A stretch of DNA of 64,000 bases. Origin: Gluconacetobacter johannae. GTDB lineage: Bacteria; Pseudomonadota; Alphaproteobacteria; Acetobacterales; Acetobacteraceae. A program made the translations under genes and the position numbers. Below are positions 16,591-26,376 of the stretch, one piece after another. The notes under the pieces are model-generated. The model searched no databases, was not told the origin of the DNA, and saw only the letters and a program-made list of their open reading frames with translations. Where the stretch lies: assembly GCF_014174305.1 (NCBI RefSeq), contig NZ_JABEQH010000007.1:1-64000 (forward strand), read 5' to 3'. The stretch's first letter is position 1; each line of letters opens with the position of its first letter.

Positions 16591-17787
16591 GTGAACCCCC
16601 ACCGGCCGCTGGCCGCCCACCTGCGCCTGGCGCGCACCGAGGGCGTCGGCCCGGTCGGCTATCGCAAGCTGCTGCTGGATTATGGCGACGCCGAAGCGGC
16701 GCTGGCCGCCCTGCCCGCCCGCGCCCGGGCGGCCGGGCGGGCGGCCCGCCTGCGTATCCCCCCGCCGGACGAGATCGAACGCGAAATCGCCGGCACCGCC
16801 GCCATCGGCGGACGGATCCTGGTCCTGGGCGACCCGGACTATCCCGCCCTGCTGGCCGACCTCCACGACGCGCCGCCCATCCTGTCGGTGCTGGGCGATG
16901 CGGCGCGGCTGGGCGGGCGCGCCGTCGCCATCGTCGGCGCCCGCAACGCCTCGTCGGGCGGCGCGCGCATGGCCGAAAGCCTGGCGGCCACCCTGGCGGC
17001 GCAGGGGGTTGCGATCGTCTCGGGCCTGGCGCGGGGCATCGACGCCGCCGCCCATCGCGGCGCCCTCCATGGCGGCATTTCGGGCGCGGGGGTCACGATC
17101 GCGGCCATCGCCGGCGGCCTGGACCGCCCCTATCCGCCCGAACACGCAGAATTGCAGAACGCGATCGCCCGCCACGGCGTGGTGGTGACCGAAACGCCAC
17201 TGGGCATCGCCCCGCAGCAGGGCCATTTCCCCCGCCGCAACCGCCTGATCGCCGGCCTGTCGCTGGGCTGCGTGGTGATCGAGGCCGCGTTGCGCTCGGG
17301 CAGCCTGATTACCGCCGACATGGCGGTCAATTACGGCCGCACGCTGTTCGCCGTCCCCGGATCGCCGCTGGATCCGCGCTGCCGGGGCAGCAACGACCTG
17401 CTGCGGCGGGGCGCGGTGCTGACGGAAAACGAACAGGACGTGCTGGCCGAACTGCCCCCCGCGCCGGTGGCCCGGCCGCCGGCTCCGGGCGCGTCCGGCC
17501 CCCCCGCACAGGAAACGAACGCGGGCAAGACGCCCCTTCCCCGGCCCCCTTCGGGGCCCGGGGACATGCGCGACGCAATCCTGTCCCTGCTGTCTTTCAC
17601 GCCAACGCCGGTTGACGATCTTGTACGGCGCTGCCAGTTCTCGGCATCGGCTATCCTGACCGCGCTGTCGGAGCTGGAGCTGGCGGGCGACGTCGAAACC
17701 CTTCCGGGGGGAAGCGTCGTGCTGCCATCCGCCCCCACCGACACCGGCCGGCCCTGGAACGAGATGCGTGATCCGGAGACAGAATGA
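16591..17787 (+). CDS. dprA: DNA processing protein DprA
   Basis: A 398-residue protein with a GTG start. The Rossmann-like DprA core shows AIVGARNASSGGARMAE, VSGLARGIDAAAHRGAL and PRRNRLIAGLS. This domain loads RecA on incoming single-stranded DNA. A Pro/Ala-rich linker (about 290-325) leads to a C-terminal winged-helix domain (about 330-385). With comEC nearby it suggests a transformation route, although no type IV pilus genes are in the window. Its stop overlaps the topA start (ATGA). Confidence 0.94.
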   Translation: MNPHRPLAAHLRLARTEGVGPVGYRKLLLDYGDAEAALAALPARARAAGRAARLRIPPPDEIEREIAGTAAIGGRILVLGDPDYPALLADLHDAPPILSVLGDAARLGGRAVAIVGARNASSGGARMAESLAATLAAQGVAIVSGLARGIDAAAHRGALHGGISGAGVTIAAIAGGLDRPYPPEHAELQNAIARHGVVVTETPLGIAPQQGHFPRRNRLIAGLSLGCVVIEAALRSGSLITADMAVNYGRTLFAVPGSPLDPRCRGSNDLLRRGAVLTENEQDVLAELPPAPVARPPAPGASGPPAQETNAGKTPLPRPPSGPGDMRDAILSLLSFTPTPVDDLVRRCQFSASAILTALSELELAGDVETLPGGSVVLPSAPTDTGRPWNEMRDPETE

Positions 17788-20519
17788 CTGACGTCGTCGT
17801 GGTCGAATCGCCTGCCAAGGCGAAGACGATCAACAAGTATCTGGGGGACGGATTCACGGTTCTCGCCTCGTTCGGCCATGTCCGCGACCTGCCGCCGAAG
17901 GACGGAAGCGTCCGCCCGGACGAGAATTTCGCCATGGACTGGGAATCCGACGAGCGCGGCAACCGCCAGATCACGGCCATCGCCAAGGCCCTGCGCGGGG
18001 CCCGGCACCTGTACCTGGCCACCGATCCGGATCGCGAGGGCGAGGCCATCTCGTGGCATGTCCGCGCGGTGCTCGAGGAGCGGAACCTGCTGAAGGGGGT
18101 GGACGTCCAGCGCGTCACCTTCAACGAGATCACCAAGACCGCCATCCGCGCGGCGATGGCCCAGCCGCGCGACCTCGACCAGCCGCTGATCGAGGCGTAC
18201 ATGGCGCGCCGGGCGCTGGATTACCTGGTGGGCTTCACCCTGTCGCCGGTGCTGTGGCGCAAGCTGCCGGGCTCGCGCAGCGCGGGGCGCGTGCAATCGG
18301 TGTCGCTGCGCCTGATCTGCGAGCGCGAAGCCGAGATCGAAGCCTTCCGCAGCCGCGAATACTGGACCGTCGCCGCCCAGTTCACCACGCCCGGCGGCGC
18401 GCCCTTCACCGCGCGGCTGACGCATCTGGCCGGCCGCAAGCTGGACCAGTTCGACCTGCATGACGAGGCCGGGGCCATGGCGGCGAAGGCCGCCGTCGAG
18501 GCCGGCCGCTTCGCCGTCCGCTCGGTCGAACGGCGCAAGGTCCGCCGCAACCCGCCGCCACCCTTCACGACCTCGACCCTGCAGCAGGAAGCCTCGCGCA
18601 AGCTGGGCATGGGCGCGCAGGCCACCATGCGTACCGCGCAGCAATTGTACGAAGGCATCGACCTGGGCGGCGAGACGGTCGGCCTGATTACCTACATGCG
18701 AACCGACGGCGTGCAGATGGCCGGCGAGGCCATCGCCGCCATCCGCACCCATATCGGCGAGAGCTTCGGCGCGCCCTACGTGCCGGACAAGGCGCGGATC
18801 TATTCCACCAAGGCCAAGAACGCGCAGGAAGCGCACGAGGCGATCCGCCCCACCGAAATCACCCGCACGCCCGCCAGCGTCGCCCGCCACCTGACGGACG
18901 ACCAGCGGCGGCTGTACGAGCTGGTCTGGAAACGCTCGGTCGCCAGCCAGATGCAGTCGGCCGAACTGGACCAGGTCATCGTCGAGATCGCGGACGACGC
19001 CGGCGCGGCCGGCCTGCGCGCCACCGGCTCGATGATCGCCTTCGACGGGTTCCTGAAGCTGTACAGCGAAGGCCGGGACGACGCCGGCCAGAAGGACGAG
19101 CAGGACGACGACAGCCGGATGCTGCCGCCGATGCGCGAGCGCGATCCGCTGAAGACCGGCGACGTCGCCGCCGAACAGCATTTCACCCAGCCGCCGCCCC
19201 GCTATTCTGAAGCGTCGCTGGTCAAGAAGATGGAAGAAATCGGGATCGGCCGGCCATCGACCTATGCCTCGATCCTGTCGGTGCTGCGCGACCGCAACTA
19301 TGTGCGCCTCGACGCCCGCCGCTTCGTCCCCGAGGATCGCGGCCGGCTGGTCACGGCGTTCCTGACCTCGTTCTTCGAACGCTATGTCGACACGCAGTTC
19401 ACGGCGGGGCTGGAGGAGCAGCTTGACGACATCTCGGGCGGGCGGGCCGACTGGCGCGACGTCATGTCGGCCTTCTGGCAGGATTTCTCGCGCGCGGTGG
19501 ACCAGACGAAGGATCTGAAGATCTCCGACGTCATCAACGCGCTGGATGCCGACCTGGCCCCCCATTTCTTCCCCGCCCGGCCCGACGGCGGCGACCCGCG
19601 CGTCTGCACCGCCTGCGGCACCGGCCGGCTGGGGCTGAAGCTGGGGCGGTACGGGGCGTTCATCGGCTGTTCCAACTACCCCACCTGCCAGTTCACCCGC
19701 CGCCTGGTGGTGGACCCCAAGGAGGAGGGCGAGGCCGACACGCTGAAGGACGGGATGCGCGTCCTGGGCCAGTCCCCGGCCGGCGAGGACGTGACCGTGC
19801 GGCGCGGCCCGTGGGGGCTGTACGTCCAGCAGGGCGAACCCGACCCCGAGGACAAGAAGGCCAAGCCCCGGCGCGCCACCATCCCGCGCGGGATCGAAGG
19901 CGACAAGATCACGCTGGACCAGGCGCTGGGCCTGCTGTCCCTGCCCCGCCTCGTCGGCACCCACCCCGACACCGGCGAGCAGATCGAGGCCGGGCTGGGC
20001 CGCTTCGGCCCGTATGTGAAGATGGGCGCGGTCTACGGATCGCTGGACAAGGATGACGACATCCTGACCGTCGGGCTGAACCGTGCGGTCGATGTGCTGG
20101 CGCGCAAGCTGGCCTCGGTCCGCACCATTGCGCCCCACCCCAAGGACGGCGAGCCCGTCATCGTGCGAAAGGGCCGCTTTGGCCCCTATATCCAGCACGG
20201 CCAGATGGTGGCCAACGTGCCGCGCGGCGAGGCCATGGAGGACGTGACGCTGGAGCAGGCGGTGGCGCTGCTGGCCGAAAAGGGCAAGCCGCTGAAGCCA
20301 AAGGGCAAGGCCGCCGCGAAAAAGACGCCCACCCGCCGGACCAAGGCCGCCGCGGCCGACGCCGATGCGCCGAAGAAGGCGGCCGCCCCCCGCAAGGCCG
20401 CGCCCAAGAAGGCCGCGACCACCAAGACCAAGGCCGCAGCCAAAGCAGCCACCAAGACGACAACCAAGACGGGGACAACGACGCGGACACGGCGCGCGGC
20501 GGCCAGCGAGGCCGGTTGA
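17784..20519 (+). CDS. topA: DNA topoisomerase I
   Basis: A 911-residue type IA topoisomerase that relaxes negative supercoils. The Toprim start is VVVVESPAKAKTINKYLG, with DPDREGEAISWH acidic ligands. The active-site tyrosine lies in GLITYMRTDG (about residue 297). One zinc-finger motif CTACGTGRLGLKLGRYGAF with GCSNYPTCQF is at about 610-640. Further Toprim-C repeats follow. The last 75 residues are a Lys/Ala/Thr tail, probably for DNA binding. It is translationally coupled to dprA and to rnr. Confidence 0.97.
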   Translation: MTDVVVVESPAKAKTINKYLGDGFTVLASFGHVRDLPPKDGSVRPDENFAMDWESDERGNRQITAIAKALRGARHLYLATDPDREGEAISWHVRAVLEERNLLKGVDVQRVTFNEITKTAIRAAMAQPRDLDQPLIEAYMARRALDYLVGFTLSPVLWRKLPGSRSAGRVQSVSLRLICEREAEIEAFRSREYWTVAAQFTTPGGAPFTARLTHLAGRKLDQFDLHDEAGAMAAKAAVEAGRFAVRSVERRKVRRNPPPPFTTSTLQQEASRKLGMGAQATMRTAQQLYEGIDLGGETVGLITYMRTDGVQMAGEAIAAIRTHIGESFGAPYVPDKARIYSTKAKNAQEAHEAIRPTEITRTPASVARHLTDDQRRLYELVWKRSVASQMQSAELDQVIVEIADDAGAAGLRATGSMIAFDGFLKLYSEGRDDAGQKDEQDDDSRMLPPMRERDPLKTGDVAAEQHFTQPPPRYSEASLVKKMEEIGIGRPSTYASILSVLRDRNYVRLDARRFVPEDRGRLVTAFLTSFFERYVDTQFTAGLEEQLDDISGGRADWRDVMSAFWQDFSRAVDQTKDLKISDVINALDADLAPHFFPARPDGGDPRVCTACGTGRLGLKLGRYGAFIGCSNYPTCQFTRRLVVDPKEEGEADTLKDGMRVLGQSPAGEDVTVRRGPWGLYVQQGEPDPEDKKAKPRRATIPRGIEGDKITLDQALGLLSLPRLVGTHPDTGEQIEAGLGRFGPYVKMGAVYGSLDKDDDILTVGLNRAVDVLARKLASVRTIAPHPKDGEPVIVRKGRFGPYIQHGQMVANVPRGEAMEDVTLEQAVALLAEKGKPLKPKGKAAAKKTPTRRTKAAAADADAPKKAAAPRKAAPKKAATTKTKAAAKAATKTTTKTGTTTRTRRAAASEAG

Positions 20520-22849
20520 GCATGGGGGGACGGGACCTGACCGACCCGCCGCCCGACCGCCTTCCGCCCGCCTCCCCGCACCCCGCGGACGGCCTGCCGG
20601 ACCGCGAGGCCCTGCGGCGCTTCATCACCGAGTCCGCCGGCCGCGTCGGCAAGCGCGAGATCAGCCGCGCCTTCGGGCTGGGCCCCCAGCACAAGGCCGC
20701 CCTGCGCGCGCTGCTGCGCGACCTGGCGCTGGAGGGCACGCTGGTCCCGGCCGGGGCCAAGCGGTTCCGGGCATCCTCGGCGCTGCCCGAGGCCACGGTG
20801 GTGCAGGTCACCGGCACCGACCCGGACGGCGACCCGGTGGCGCGCCCCGTCGCCTGGGACGGCGACGGGCCTGCCCCGGTGGTCTTCATGCATCCCGAGC
20901 AGAAGGGCCGCCCGGCGCTGGCCCCGGGCGAACGCGTGGTGGCGCGGCTGAAGCGCCTCGGCCCCGGCCGGTACGAGGGCCGGACCCTGCGCCGGCTGAC
21001 CGACGCGCCGGGTCGGATCGTCGGCCTGTTCCGCCCTGCTCCCACGACCGACGACGCCCCGCCCCGCCTGCGCGCCGAGGCCGGTCGCGTCACCCCGGCC
21101 GACAAGCGGTCGAAGGCCGAATGGATCGTCCCGGCGGGCGAGACGCTGGGGGCGGAGGCGGACGAGATCGTCGTCGCCGAACCCCTGCCGCAGGCTGGGC
21201 CGGGCCTGAAATCGGCGCGAATCGTCGAACGGCTGGGCCGCATGGGCGACCCGCGATCGGTCAGCCTGCTGGCCATCCACACCCACGGCATTCCTCACAC
21301 CTTCCCCGCCGAGGCGCTGGCCGAGGCCGAGCGCGCGCGCGGCGTCTCCGCCACCGGCCGCGAGGATCTGCGCGCGGTGCCGCTGATAACCATCGACGGC
21401 GCCGACGCGCGCGATTTCGACGACGCGGTCTATGCCGAGCCCGACGGCGACGGTTTCCGCCTGATCGTCGCCATCGCCGACGTGGCGCATTACGTCCGCC
21501 CCGGATCGGCCCTGGACCGCGAGGCCCAGCGGCGCGGCAATTCGGTCTATTTTCCCGACCGGGTGGTCCCGATGCTGCCCGAGGCGCTGTCGAACGGCTG
21601 GTGTTCGCTACGCCCCGGCGAGGAGCGCGGCTGCCTGTTCGCCGAAATCCATATCGATGCCGCCGGCGCCAAGACCCGCCATCGCTTCGGGCGCGGCCTC
21701 ATGCGTAGCGCCGCCCGCCTGACCTACGAGCAGGCCCAGGCCGCCGGCGAAGGGGCCGCCGACGAGGGGACGGCGGACGAAAACCAGCCGGAGACCGGCC
21801 TGCCGGACGGGCTGATCGCCACGCTGTTCGCGGCATGGCGCGCCCTGTCGACGGCGCGGGCGCGACGTGGCACGCTGGACCTTGACCTGCCCGAGCGTGT
21901 GGTGCGATTCGACCCCCAGGGGCAAATCGCCTCCATCGACCCGCGGCCCCGTTACGACAGCCATCGCCTGATCGAGGAATTCATGGTGCTGGCCAACGTC
22001 GCCGCCGCCGAGGAACTGGACCGCCGCCGCCGGCCGTGCCTGTACCGCATCCATGCCCCGCCCTCGCCCGAGCGGGCCGAGGCGATGCGCGACAGCCTGT
22101 CCACGCTGGGCTACGACCTGCCGCCGGTGGGGGCGATGCGGGCGCGCGACCTGGACGCGGTGCTGGATCGCGCGTCGGGCACCGACGCCGCCGGCCTGGT
22201 CAACGAGACGATCCTGCGGGCGCAGAGCCAGGCGGAATACAGCCCCGACAACATCGGCCATTTCGGCCTGGCCCTGCCGGCCTACGCCCATTTCACCAGC
22301 CCGATCCGCCGCTATGCCGATTTGATGGTCCACCGCGCGCTGGTCGGCATGGGCGCCACCCCGCCCGACGGCCTGCCCGCCGCCGACGCCGCCCGGCTGG
22401 ACGAGATTGGCGCGCAGGTCAGCGCGACCGAGCGCCGCGCCGCCCTGGCCGAGCGCGAGACGACCGAACGCTATGTCGCCGCCTGGCTGGGCGGGCAGGT
22501 CGGATGCGAATGTGACGGTCATGTGTCCGGCATAACCCGGTTCGGCCTCTTCGTGACGTTGACGCAGACCGGCGCCACGGGTCTGGTACCGCTTTCCACC
22601 CTGTCCGACGATGTCTGGATGTACGACGAATCGACCCAAACCCTGCGTGCGCGCCCCCAGCACGGCCAACAGGGCAGCCAAAAGGGCGGCATGCGCTTTC
22701 AACTGGCCCAGAAGGTGACGGTCCGCCTGGTCGAGGCGACGCCGGTGACCGGCGGCCTGCTGTTCGCGCTGGCCGGCCCGCAGGCCCCGCCGGCGCGCCC
22801 CCCCGGGGCACGCGGGTCGCGCCATCCGCGTGGCGCACGCCCGCGCTGA
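20516..22849 (+). CDS. rnr: Ribonuclease R
   Basis: A 777-residue 3'-5' exoribonuclease of the RNB family. An N-terminal winged-helix or cold-shock part comes first. The RNB core has ITIDGADARDFDDAVYAE with the catalytic aspartates, then VAHYVRPGSALDREAQRRG and HFTSPIRRYADLMVHRAL. A C-terminal S1 domain (about 660-745) ends in a Pro/Arg-rich tail. The frame opens with TTG at 20516, overlapping the topA stop (TTGA). An ATG two codons later (20522) is the likely alternative start. It ends in TGATG shared with the next gene. Confidence 0.95.
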   Translation: MSMGGRDLTDPPPDRLPPASPHPADGLPDREALRRFITESAGRVGKREISRAFGLGPQHKAALRALLRDLALEGTLVPAGAKRFRASSALPEATVVQVTGTDPDGDPVARPVAWDGDGPAPVVFMHPEQKGRPALAPGERVVARLKRLGPGRYEGRTLRRLTDAPGRIVGLFRPAPTTDDAPPRLRAEAGRVTPADKRSKAEWIVPAGETLGAEADEIVVAEPLPQAGPGLKSARIVERLGRMGDPRSVSLLAIHTHGIPHTFPAEALAEAERARGVSATGREDLRAVPLITIDGADARDFDDAVYAEPDGDGFRLIVAIADVAHYVRPGSALDREAQRRGNSVYFPDRVVPMLPEALSNGWCSLRPGEERGCLFAEIHIDAAGAKTRHRFGRGLMRSAARLTYEQAQAAGEGAADEGTADENQPETGLPDGLIATLFAAWRALSTARARRGTLDLDLPERVVRFDPQGQIASIDPRPRYDSHRLIEEFMVLANVAAAEELDRRRRPCLYRIHAPPSPERAEAMRDSLSTLGYDLPPVGAMRARDLDAVLDRASGTDAAGLVNETILRAQSQAEYSPDNIGHFGLALPAYAHFTSPIRRYADLMVHRALVGMGATPPDGLPAADAARLDEIGAQVSATERRAALAERETTERYVAAWLGGQVGCECDGHVSGITRFGLFVTLTQTGATGLVPLSTLSDDVWMYDESTQTLRARPQHGQQGSQKGGMRFQLAQKVTVRLVEATPVTGGLLFALAGPQAPPARPPGARGSRHPRGARPR

Positions 22850-24561
22850 TGCGCCCCCGGACATCCCCCGTTCCGGCGGGCATGGCCCCGTCCCGCCCGC
22901 GCGGGACGGCACGGCGGGGCGCGCCCTTCGCGCGGGCGGCGCGGCACATCGCCCTGATCCTGATCGTGATGCTGCTGGTTGCGCCCGTCTCCGCCCACGC
23001 CGACCCGGCCGCCGCCCTGCCGACCGTCCCCGGAACACAGCCAGCCCCCGATGCCCAGCAAGCATCGGGGGCGCAGCAAGCGTCCGCGGCGCAGCCGGCG
23101 CTGGATTCGGACCAGATGAACGCGGTCATCGGCGCGGCGCTGGCCTTCCTGACACCCCGCACGCTGGACAGCCACAGCGCGCGCGAATTCTGCCTGTGGG
23201 GCCTGAACGGGCTGGGCGCGATCGACCCTTCCCTGGCGGTCAATGCCCAGGACGGACGGGTGCGGCTGTCGCTGGCGCAGGACACGCTGCTGGTGCTGCC
23301 CGCGCCGCCCGACACCGACCAGGGCGGCTGGACCGCCCTGGCCGTCCGCCTGATGCAGGCCGCGTGGGCGCGGTCCGCCCCGATGCGCGACGCCGGGGCG
23401 GACGGCACGCTGCAAGGCTTCTTCGACGAGCTGTTCAACCATATGGACCCGTATTCGCGCTACGTGGCCCCGTCGCCCGCCACCACCGACCGCGACATCC
23501 GCACCGGCGGCACGGCGGGCGCGGGCCTGACGCTGGGCCATGACGCGCGCTCCATCCTGATTACCGGGGTCAATGCCAACGGGCCGGCCTGGCCCGTCGG
23601 GCTGTCCAGCGGCCAGCGGCTGTATGCCGTCAACGGCCGTTCGACCCGCGACCAGACGCCCGCGACCGTCAGCCAGTGGCTGCTGGGCGACGTCGGCAGC
23701 AAGGTCACGCTGCTGGTGGGCGACGAGCGGACACGGCGCACAATCGTGCTGCGCCGCGCCTCGGTCCCGCCCGAGACGGTCTTCGCCTACGCCAGCAACC
23801 ATACCGTCGTGATCCGCGTCACCGCCTTCTCGGCCGACACTGCCGAGGAAATGAGCCAGTATCTGGACCAGGCCTCCGACGACCCGCATCTGCGCGGGCT
23901 GGTGCTGGACCTGCGCGGCAACCGGGGCGGGGTGCTGCAACAGGCGGTGACGACCAGCGCGCTGATGCTCGACCGGGGGGTCGCCGCGATCACCCATGGG
24001 CGCGACCCGCAGGCCAACCATATCTGGGCGGTGCAGGGCGGCGACATGACCGGCGGCGCGCCGATCGTGATCCTGGTGGACGGGCGGACCGCAAGCGCCG
24101 CCGAAATCCTGGCCGCCGCCCTGGCCGATCACCGCCGCGCGGTGGTCGTCGGCAGCACCACGCTGGGCAAGGGCCTGGTGCAGACCATCGGCCAGATGCC
24201 CGACGGTGGTGAATTGTTCGTGACCTGGAGCCGCGTCCTGGCCCCGCAGGGCTGGCCGCTGCAAGGGCTGGGCGTCATGCCGCAGATCTGCACCAGCCGG
24301 GGCGAGGCCGACCTGGAACGGCAATTGCAGGACCTCGCCGCCGGCACGGTGGACATGCGCGACGCGGTCCAGGCCGCGCGGGCCGCGCGCTTTCCGCTGC
24401 CGGTGTCGCGCATCCTGGACATCCGCAAGGCCTGCCCGGCGGCGATCGGCACCGATTCCGACCTCGACGCCGCGCGGTCGCTGATCGACAATCCGGCGGA
24501 ATACCGCGCGGCCCTGACCGCGATCCCCGACGACGTCGCCTATGCCCCCCAGGCCGAGTAG
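22849..24561 (+). CDS. S41 C-terminal processing peptidase, secreted
   Basis: A 570-residue periplasmic tail-specific protease. A long positively charged leader precedes the hydrophobic segment HIALILIVMLLVAPVSAHA, the likely signal peptide. After a Gln/Ala-rich stretch come a helical part, a PDZ domain (about 220-300), and the S41 core. The catalytic serine is in GRTASAAEILAAAL and the lysine in STTLGKGLVQT. The start shares one base with the rnr stop. The Gln/Ala stretch (about 62-80) is encoded by a strong DNA palindrome described separately. Confidence 0.92.
   Translation: MRPRTSPVPAGMAPSRPRGTARRGAPFARAARHIALILIVMLLVAPVSAHADPAAALPTVPGTQPAPDAQQASGAQQASAAQPALDSDQMNAVIGAALAFLTPRTLDSHSAREFCLWGLNGLGAIDPSLAVNAQDGRVRLSLAQDTLLVLPAPPDTDQGGWTALAVRLMQAAWARSAPMRDAGADGTLQGFFDELFNHMDPYSRYVAPSPATTDRDIRTGGTAGAGLTLGHDARSILITGVNANGPAWPVGLSSGQRLYAVNGRSTRDQTPATVSQWLLGDVGSKVTLLVGDERTRRTIVLRRASVPPETVFAYASNHTVVIRVTAFSADTAEEMSQYLDQASDDPHLRGLVLDLRGNRGGVLQQAVTTSALMLDRGVAAITHGRDPQANHIWAVQGGDMTGGAPIVILVDGRTASAAEILAAALADHRRAVVVGSTTLGKGLVQTIGQMPDGGELFVTWSRVLAPQGWPLQGLGVMPQICTSRGEADLERQLQDLAAGTVDMRDAVQAARAARFPLPVSRILDIRKACPAAIGTDSDLDAARSLIDNPAEYRAALTAIPDDVAYAPQAE
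23045..23071. repeat. 10-bp perfect palindrome inside the S41 peptidase gene
   Basis: CCCCCGATGC (23045-23054), a 7-base loop and GCATCGGGGG (23062-23071) form a strong hairpin. It is read as part of a disordered Gln/Ala segment (APDAQQASGAQQ), so it does not break the protein. It may be an inserted REP-like unit. Confidence 0.6.
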
Positions 24562-24567
24562 GACCCC

Positions 24568-24906
24568 ATGACCGAAGCCCGCCTGCGGACCGGCCTGTGG
24601 GCCGCCGCCGTGATCCGCCATGCGAACCAGACCGGCCATCCCGCGATGGTCCTGCGGCGCGGCGACGCCGACGCGGGCGGCGTGCTGGCCGTCCTGCTGG
24701 GCCGCGACGGCCGACTGTCGGTGCTGGGCCAGACCCGCGCGCCCGACGGCCGTCCGGCCTGGATCAGGGGCACCGGGGCCGACCCGGTCGACCAGCAGAC
24801 CGCCGACGCCTACATCGCCCGGCAGGTCGGGCGCGACCCCGACCTGTGGGTCCTGGAATTCGACGCCCCCGACCTGGTTCCGCCCTTCGAGGCCCTGCTG
24901 ATCTGA
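24568..24906 (+). CDS. DUF1491 protein
   Basis: A 112-residue small soluble protein of the DUF1491 family of alphaproteobacteria, with the start RLRTGLWAAAVIRHANQTGHP, the VLRRGDADAGGVLAVLL block and a final PDLWVLEFDAPD. No function is established and no catalytic motif is visible. It follows the protease gene by six bases and is probably the last gene of the gltX-to-protease run. A short hairpin follows. Confidence 0.82.
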   Translation: MTEARLRTGLWAAAVIRHANQTGHPAMVLRRGDADAGGVLAVLLGRDGRLSVLGQTRAPDGRPAWIRGTGADPVDQQTADAYIARQVGRDPDLWVLEFDAPDLVPPFEALLI

Positions 24907-24915
24907 CGGCCCCGC

Positions 24916-24937
24916 AGTGTGTCCACCGGCACACACT
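24916..24937 (+). terminator. Hairpin after the DUF1491 gene
   Basis: AGTGTGT (24916-24922), an 8-base loop and ACACACT (24931-24937) form a perfect 7-bp stem ten bases after the stop. No T-tract follows, so termination is only suggested. Confidence 0.4.
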
Positions 24938-25120
24938 CCGCCGCCGCCATCACCATCGCGCCGCATTCGGCAGGCCGCATGGCACCTATGGATTGCCATA
25001 AGCCCATCTTTCGGCAAAAGAAGGCAGGGACTGGCAGCCCAATGGCAGCCCACCGGACCCTGTCGCATTCAGTCGCCCGGACATCATGCCGTCACGTCCG
25101 GCGAAGGGAGAGAAGAAATC

Positions 25121-26251
25121 ATGAAATTGCGGCACGGACTGCTCACGGGGTCAATTCTGGCGGCGATGGCCGCCCTCGGTCCCGTCCTTTCCGTCGCCCC
25201 GGCATCTGCCCAGCCCGTCCAGGGGCTGTATGTCGCCGGTGAAGGCGGGGCCAGCTTCAACCAGGACCAGCGCGTCCGGTCGTCGCCGAACTTCCCCGAC
25301 GGACGCGACAGCTACCATACCGGCGCCACCGGCATCGGCAGCGTCGGCTGGGGCCTGGGCAATGGATTCCGTGTCGAAGTCGAAGGCGACTACCGCAATA
25401 ACGGGCTGAAGAGCTTCGGCTCATCCGGCGAGGGCCACGGACGCCAGCAGACCTATGGCGTCATGGCCAACGCCCTGTTCGACCTGGATATCGGCAAAAG
25501 CTGGCTGTACCCGTATTTCGGCGCCGGCATCGGCTATGCGTGGCAGGCGATGAACGCCGGCGTGACCGCGCCGGGCTTCAGCCAGCAGATCGGCGGCACC
25601 TTCGGCAATTTCGCCTATCAGGGCATGTTCGGCCTGGCGTTCCCGGTGCCCTGGGTGGTCGGCCTGTCGGCAACGGCGGAATACCGGTTCTGGACGATGC
25701 TGGGCCCGCAGTCGCACGGCGCGCGGTCGGTCGGCACCGTCGGCGGCTATGACAGCGTCAAGGAATTCGGCGTTGCGACCGGCAACCGCAGCACCATGAC
25801 CGATTTCAACCATTCGCTGATGCTGGGCCTGCGCTACGAATTCAATCCCGCGCCGCCGCCCCCGCCGCCCGCGCCCGAGCCGGCCGCCCCCGCCCCGACG
25901 CAGAGCCGCACCTATCTGGTGTTCTTCGACTGGGACAAGGCGGTGCTGACCGACCGCGCGCGCGCCATCGTGGCGACGGCGGCCCAGGCCTCGACCCACA
26001 CCGGCACGACGCGGATCGAAGTCGACGGCTATACCGACAATTCGGCCGCCCATCCCGGCCCGCGCGGCGCGCGCTACAACATGGCGCTGTCCTTGCGCCG
26101 CGCCCAGGCGGTCCAGGCCGAACTGGTCCGCGACGGCGTGCCCGGCACGGCGATCGACATCCACGGCTTCGGCGAGACCCACCCCCTGGTGCCCACCGCC
26201 CCCAACACGCGCGAACCCCAGAACCGGCGCGTGGAAATCATCCTGCACTGA
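25121..26251 (+). CDS. OmpA-family outer membrane protein
   Basis: A 376-residue protein with a clear signal peptide (MKLRHGLLTGSILAAMAALG, cleavage after APASA near residue 30). Residues 35-240 look like an eight-stranded OmpW/OmpA-type beta barrel rich in Gly and aromatic residues. A Pro/Ala linker (about 245-262) leads to an OmpA C-terminal peptidoglycan-binding domain: YLVFFDWDKAVLT, the VDGYTDN motif and a final NRRVEI. It should tie the outer membrane to the cell wall. A GAAGGGAGAG ribosome-binding site precedes the ATG. It is a single gene with its own 210-base upstream region. Confidence 0.93.
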   Translation: MKLRHGLLTGSILAAMAALGPVLSVAPASAQPVQGLYVAGEGGASFNQDQRVRSSPNFPDGRDSYHTGATGIGSVGWGLGNGFRVEVEGDYRNNGLKSFGSSGEGHGRQQTYGVMANALFDLDIGKSWLYPYFGAGIGYAWQAMNAGVTAPGFSQQIGGTFGNFAYQGMFGLAFPVPWVVGLSATAEYRFWTMLGPQSHGARSVGTVGGYDSVKEFGVATGNRSTMTDFNHSLMLGLRYEFNPAPPPPPPAPEPAAPAPTQSRTYLVFFDWDKAVLTDRARAIVATAAQASTHTGTTRIEVDGYTDNSAAHPGPRGARYNMALSLRRAQAVQAELVRDGVPGTAIDIHGFGETHPLVPTAPNTREPQNRRVEIILH

Positions 26252-26258
26252 CGCCACA

Positions 26259-26282
26259 GGGAGACGCGCCAAGCGCGTTTCC
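26259..26282. terminator. Hairpin between ompA-like gene and cysK
   Basis: GG-gag-ACGCGC-CAA-GCGCGT-tt-CC just after the ompA-like stop, at a tail-to-tail junction. The arm GGAAACGCGCGT recurs at 26330-26341, so a larger fold over about 80 bases is possible. There is no T-tract. Confidence 0.45.
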
Positions 26283-26376
26283 GAGCACTGGAGCGGAGCG
26301 GCCTTCATGGCCGTGAGCACCAGCGCGCAGGAAACGCGCGTCGGATCGCCGGCAAAATGCGTTTACAGACCGATTT

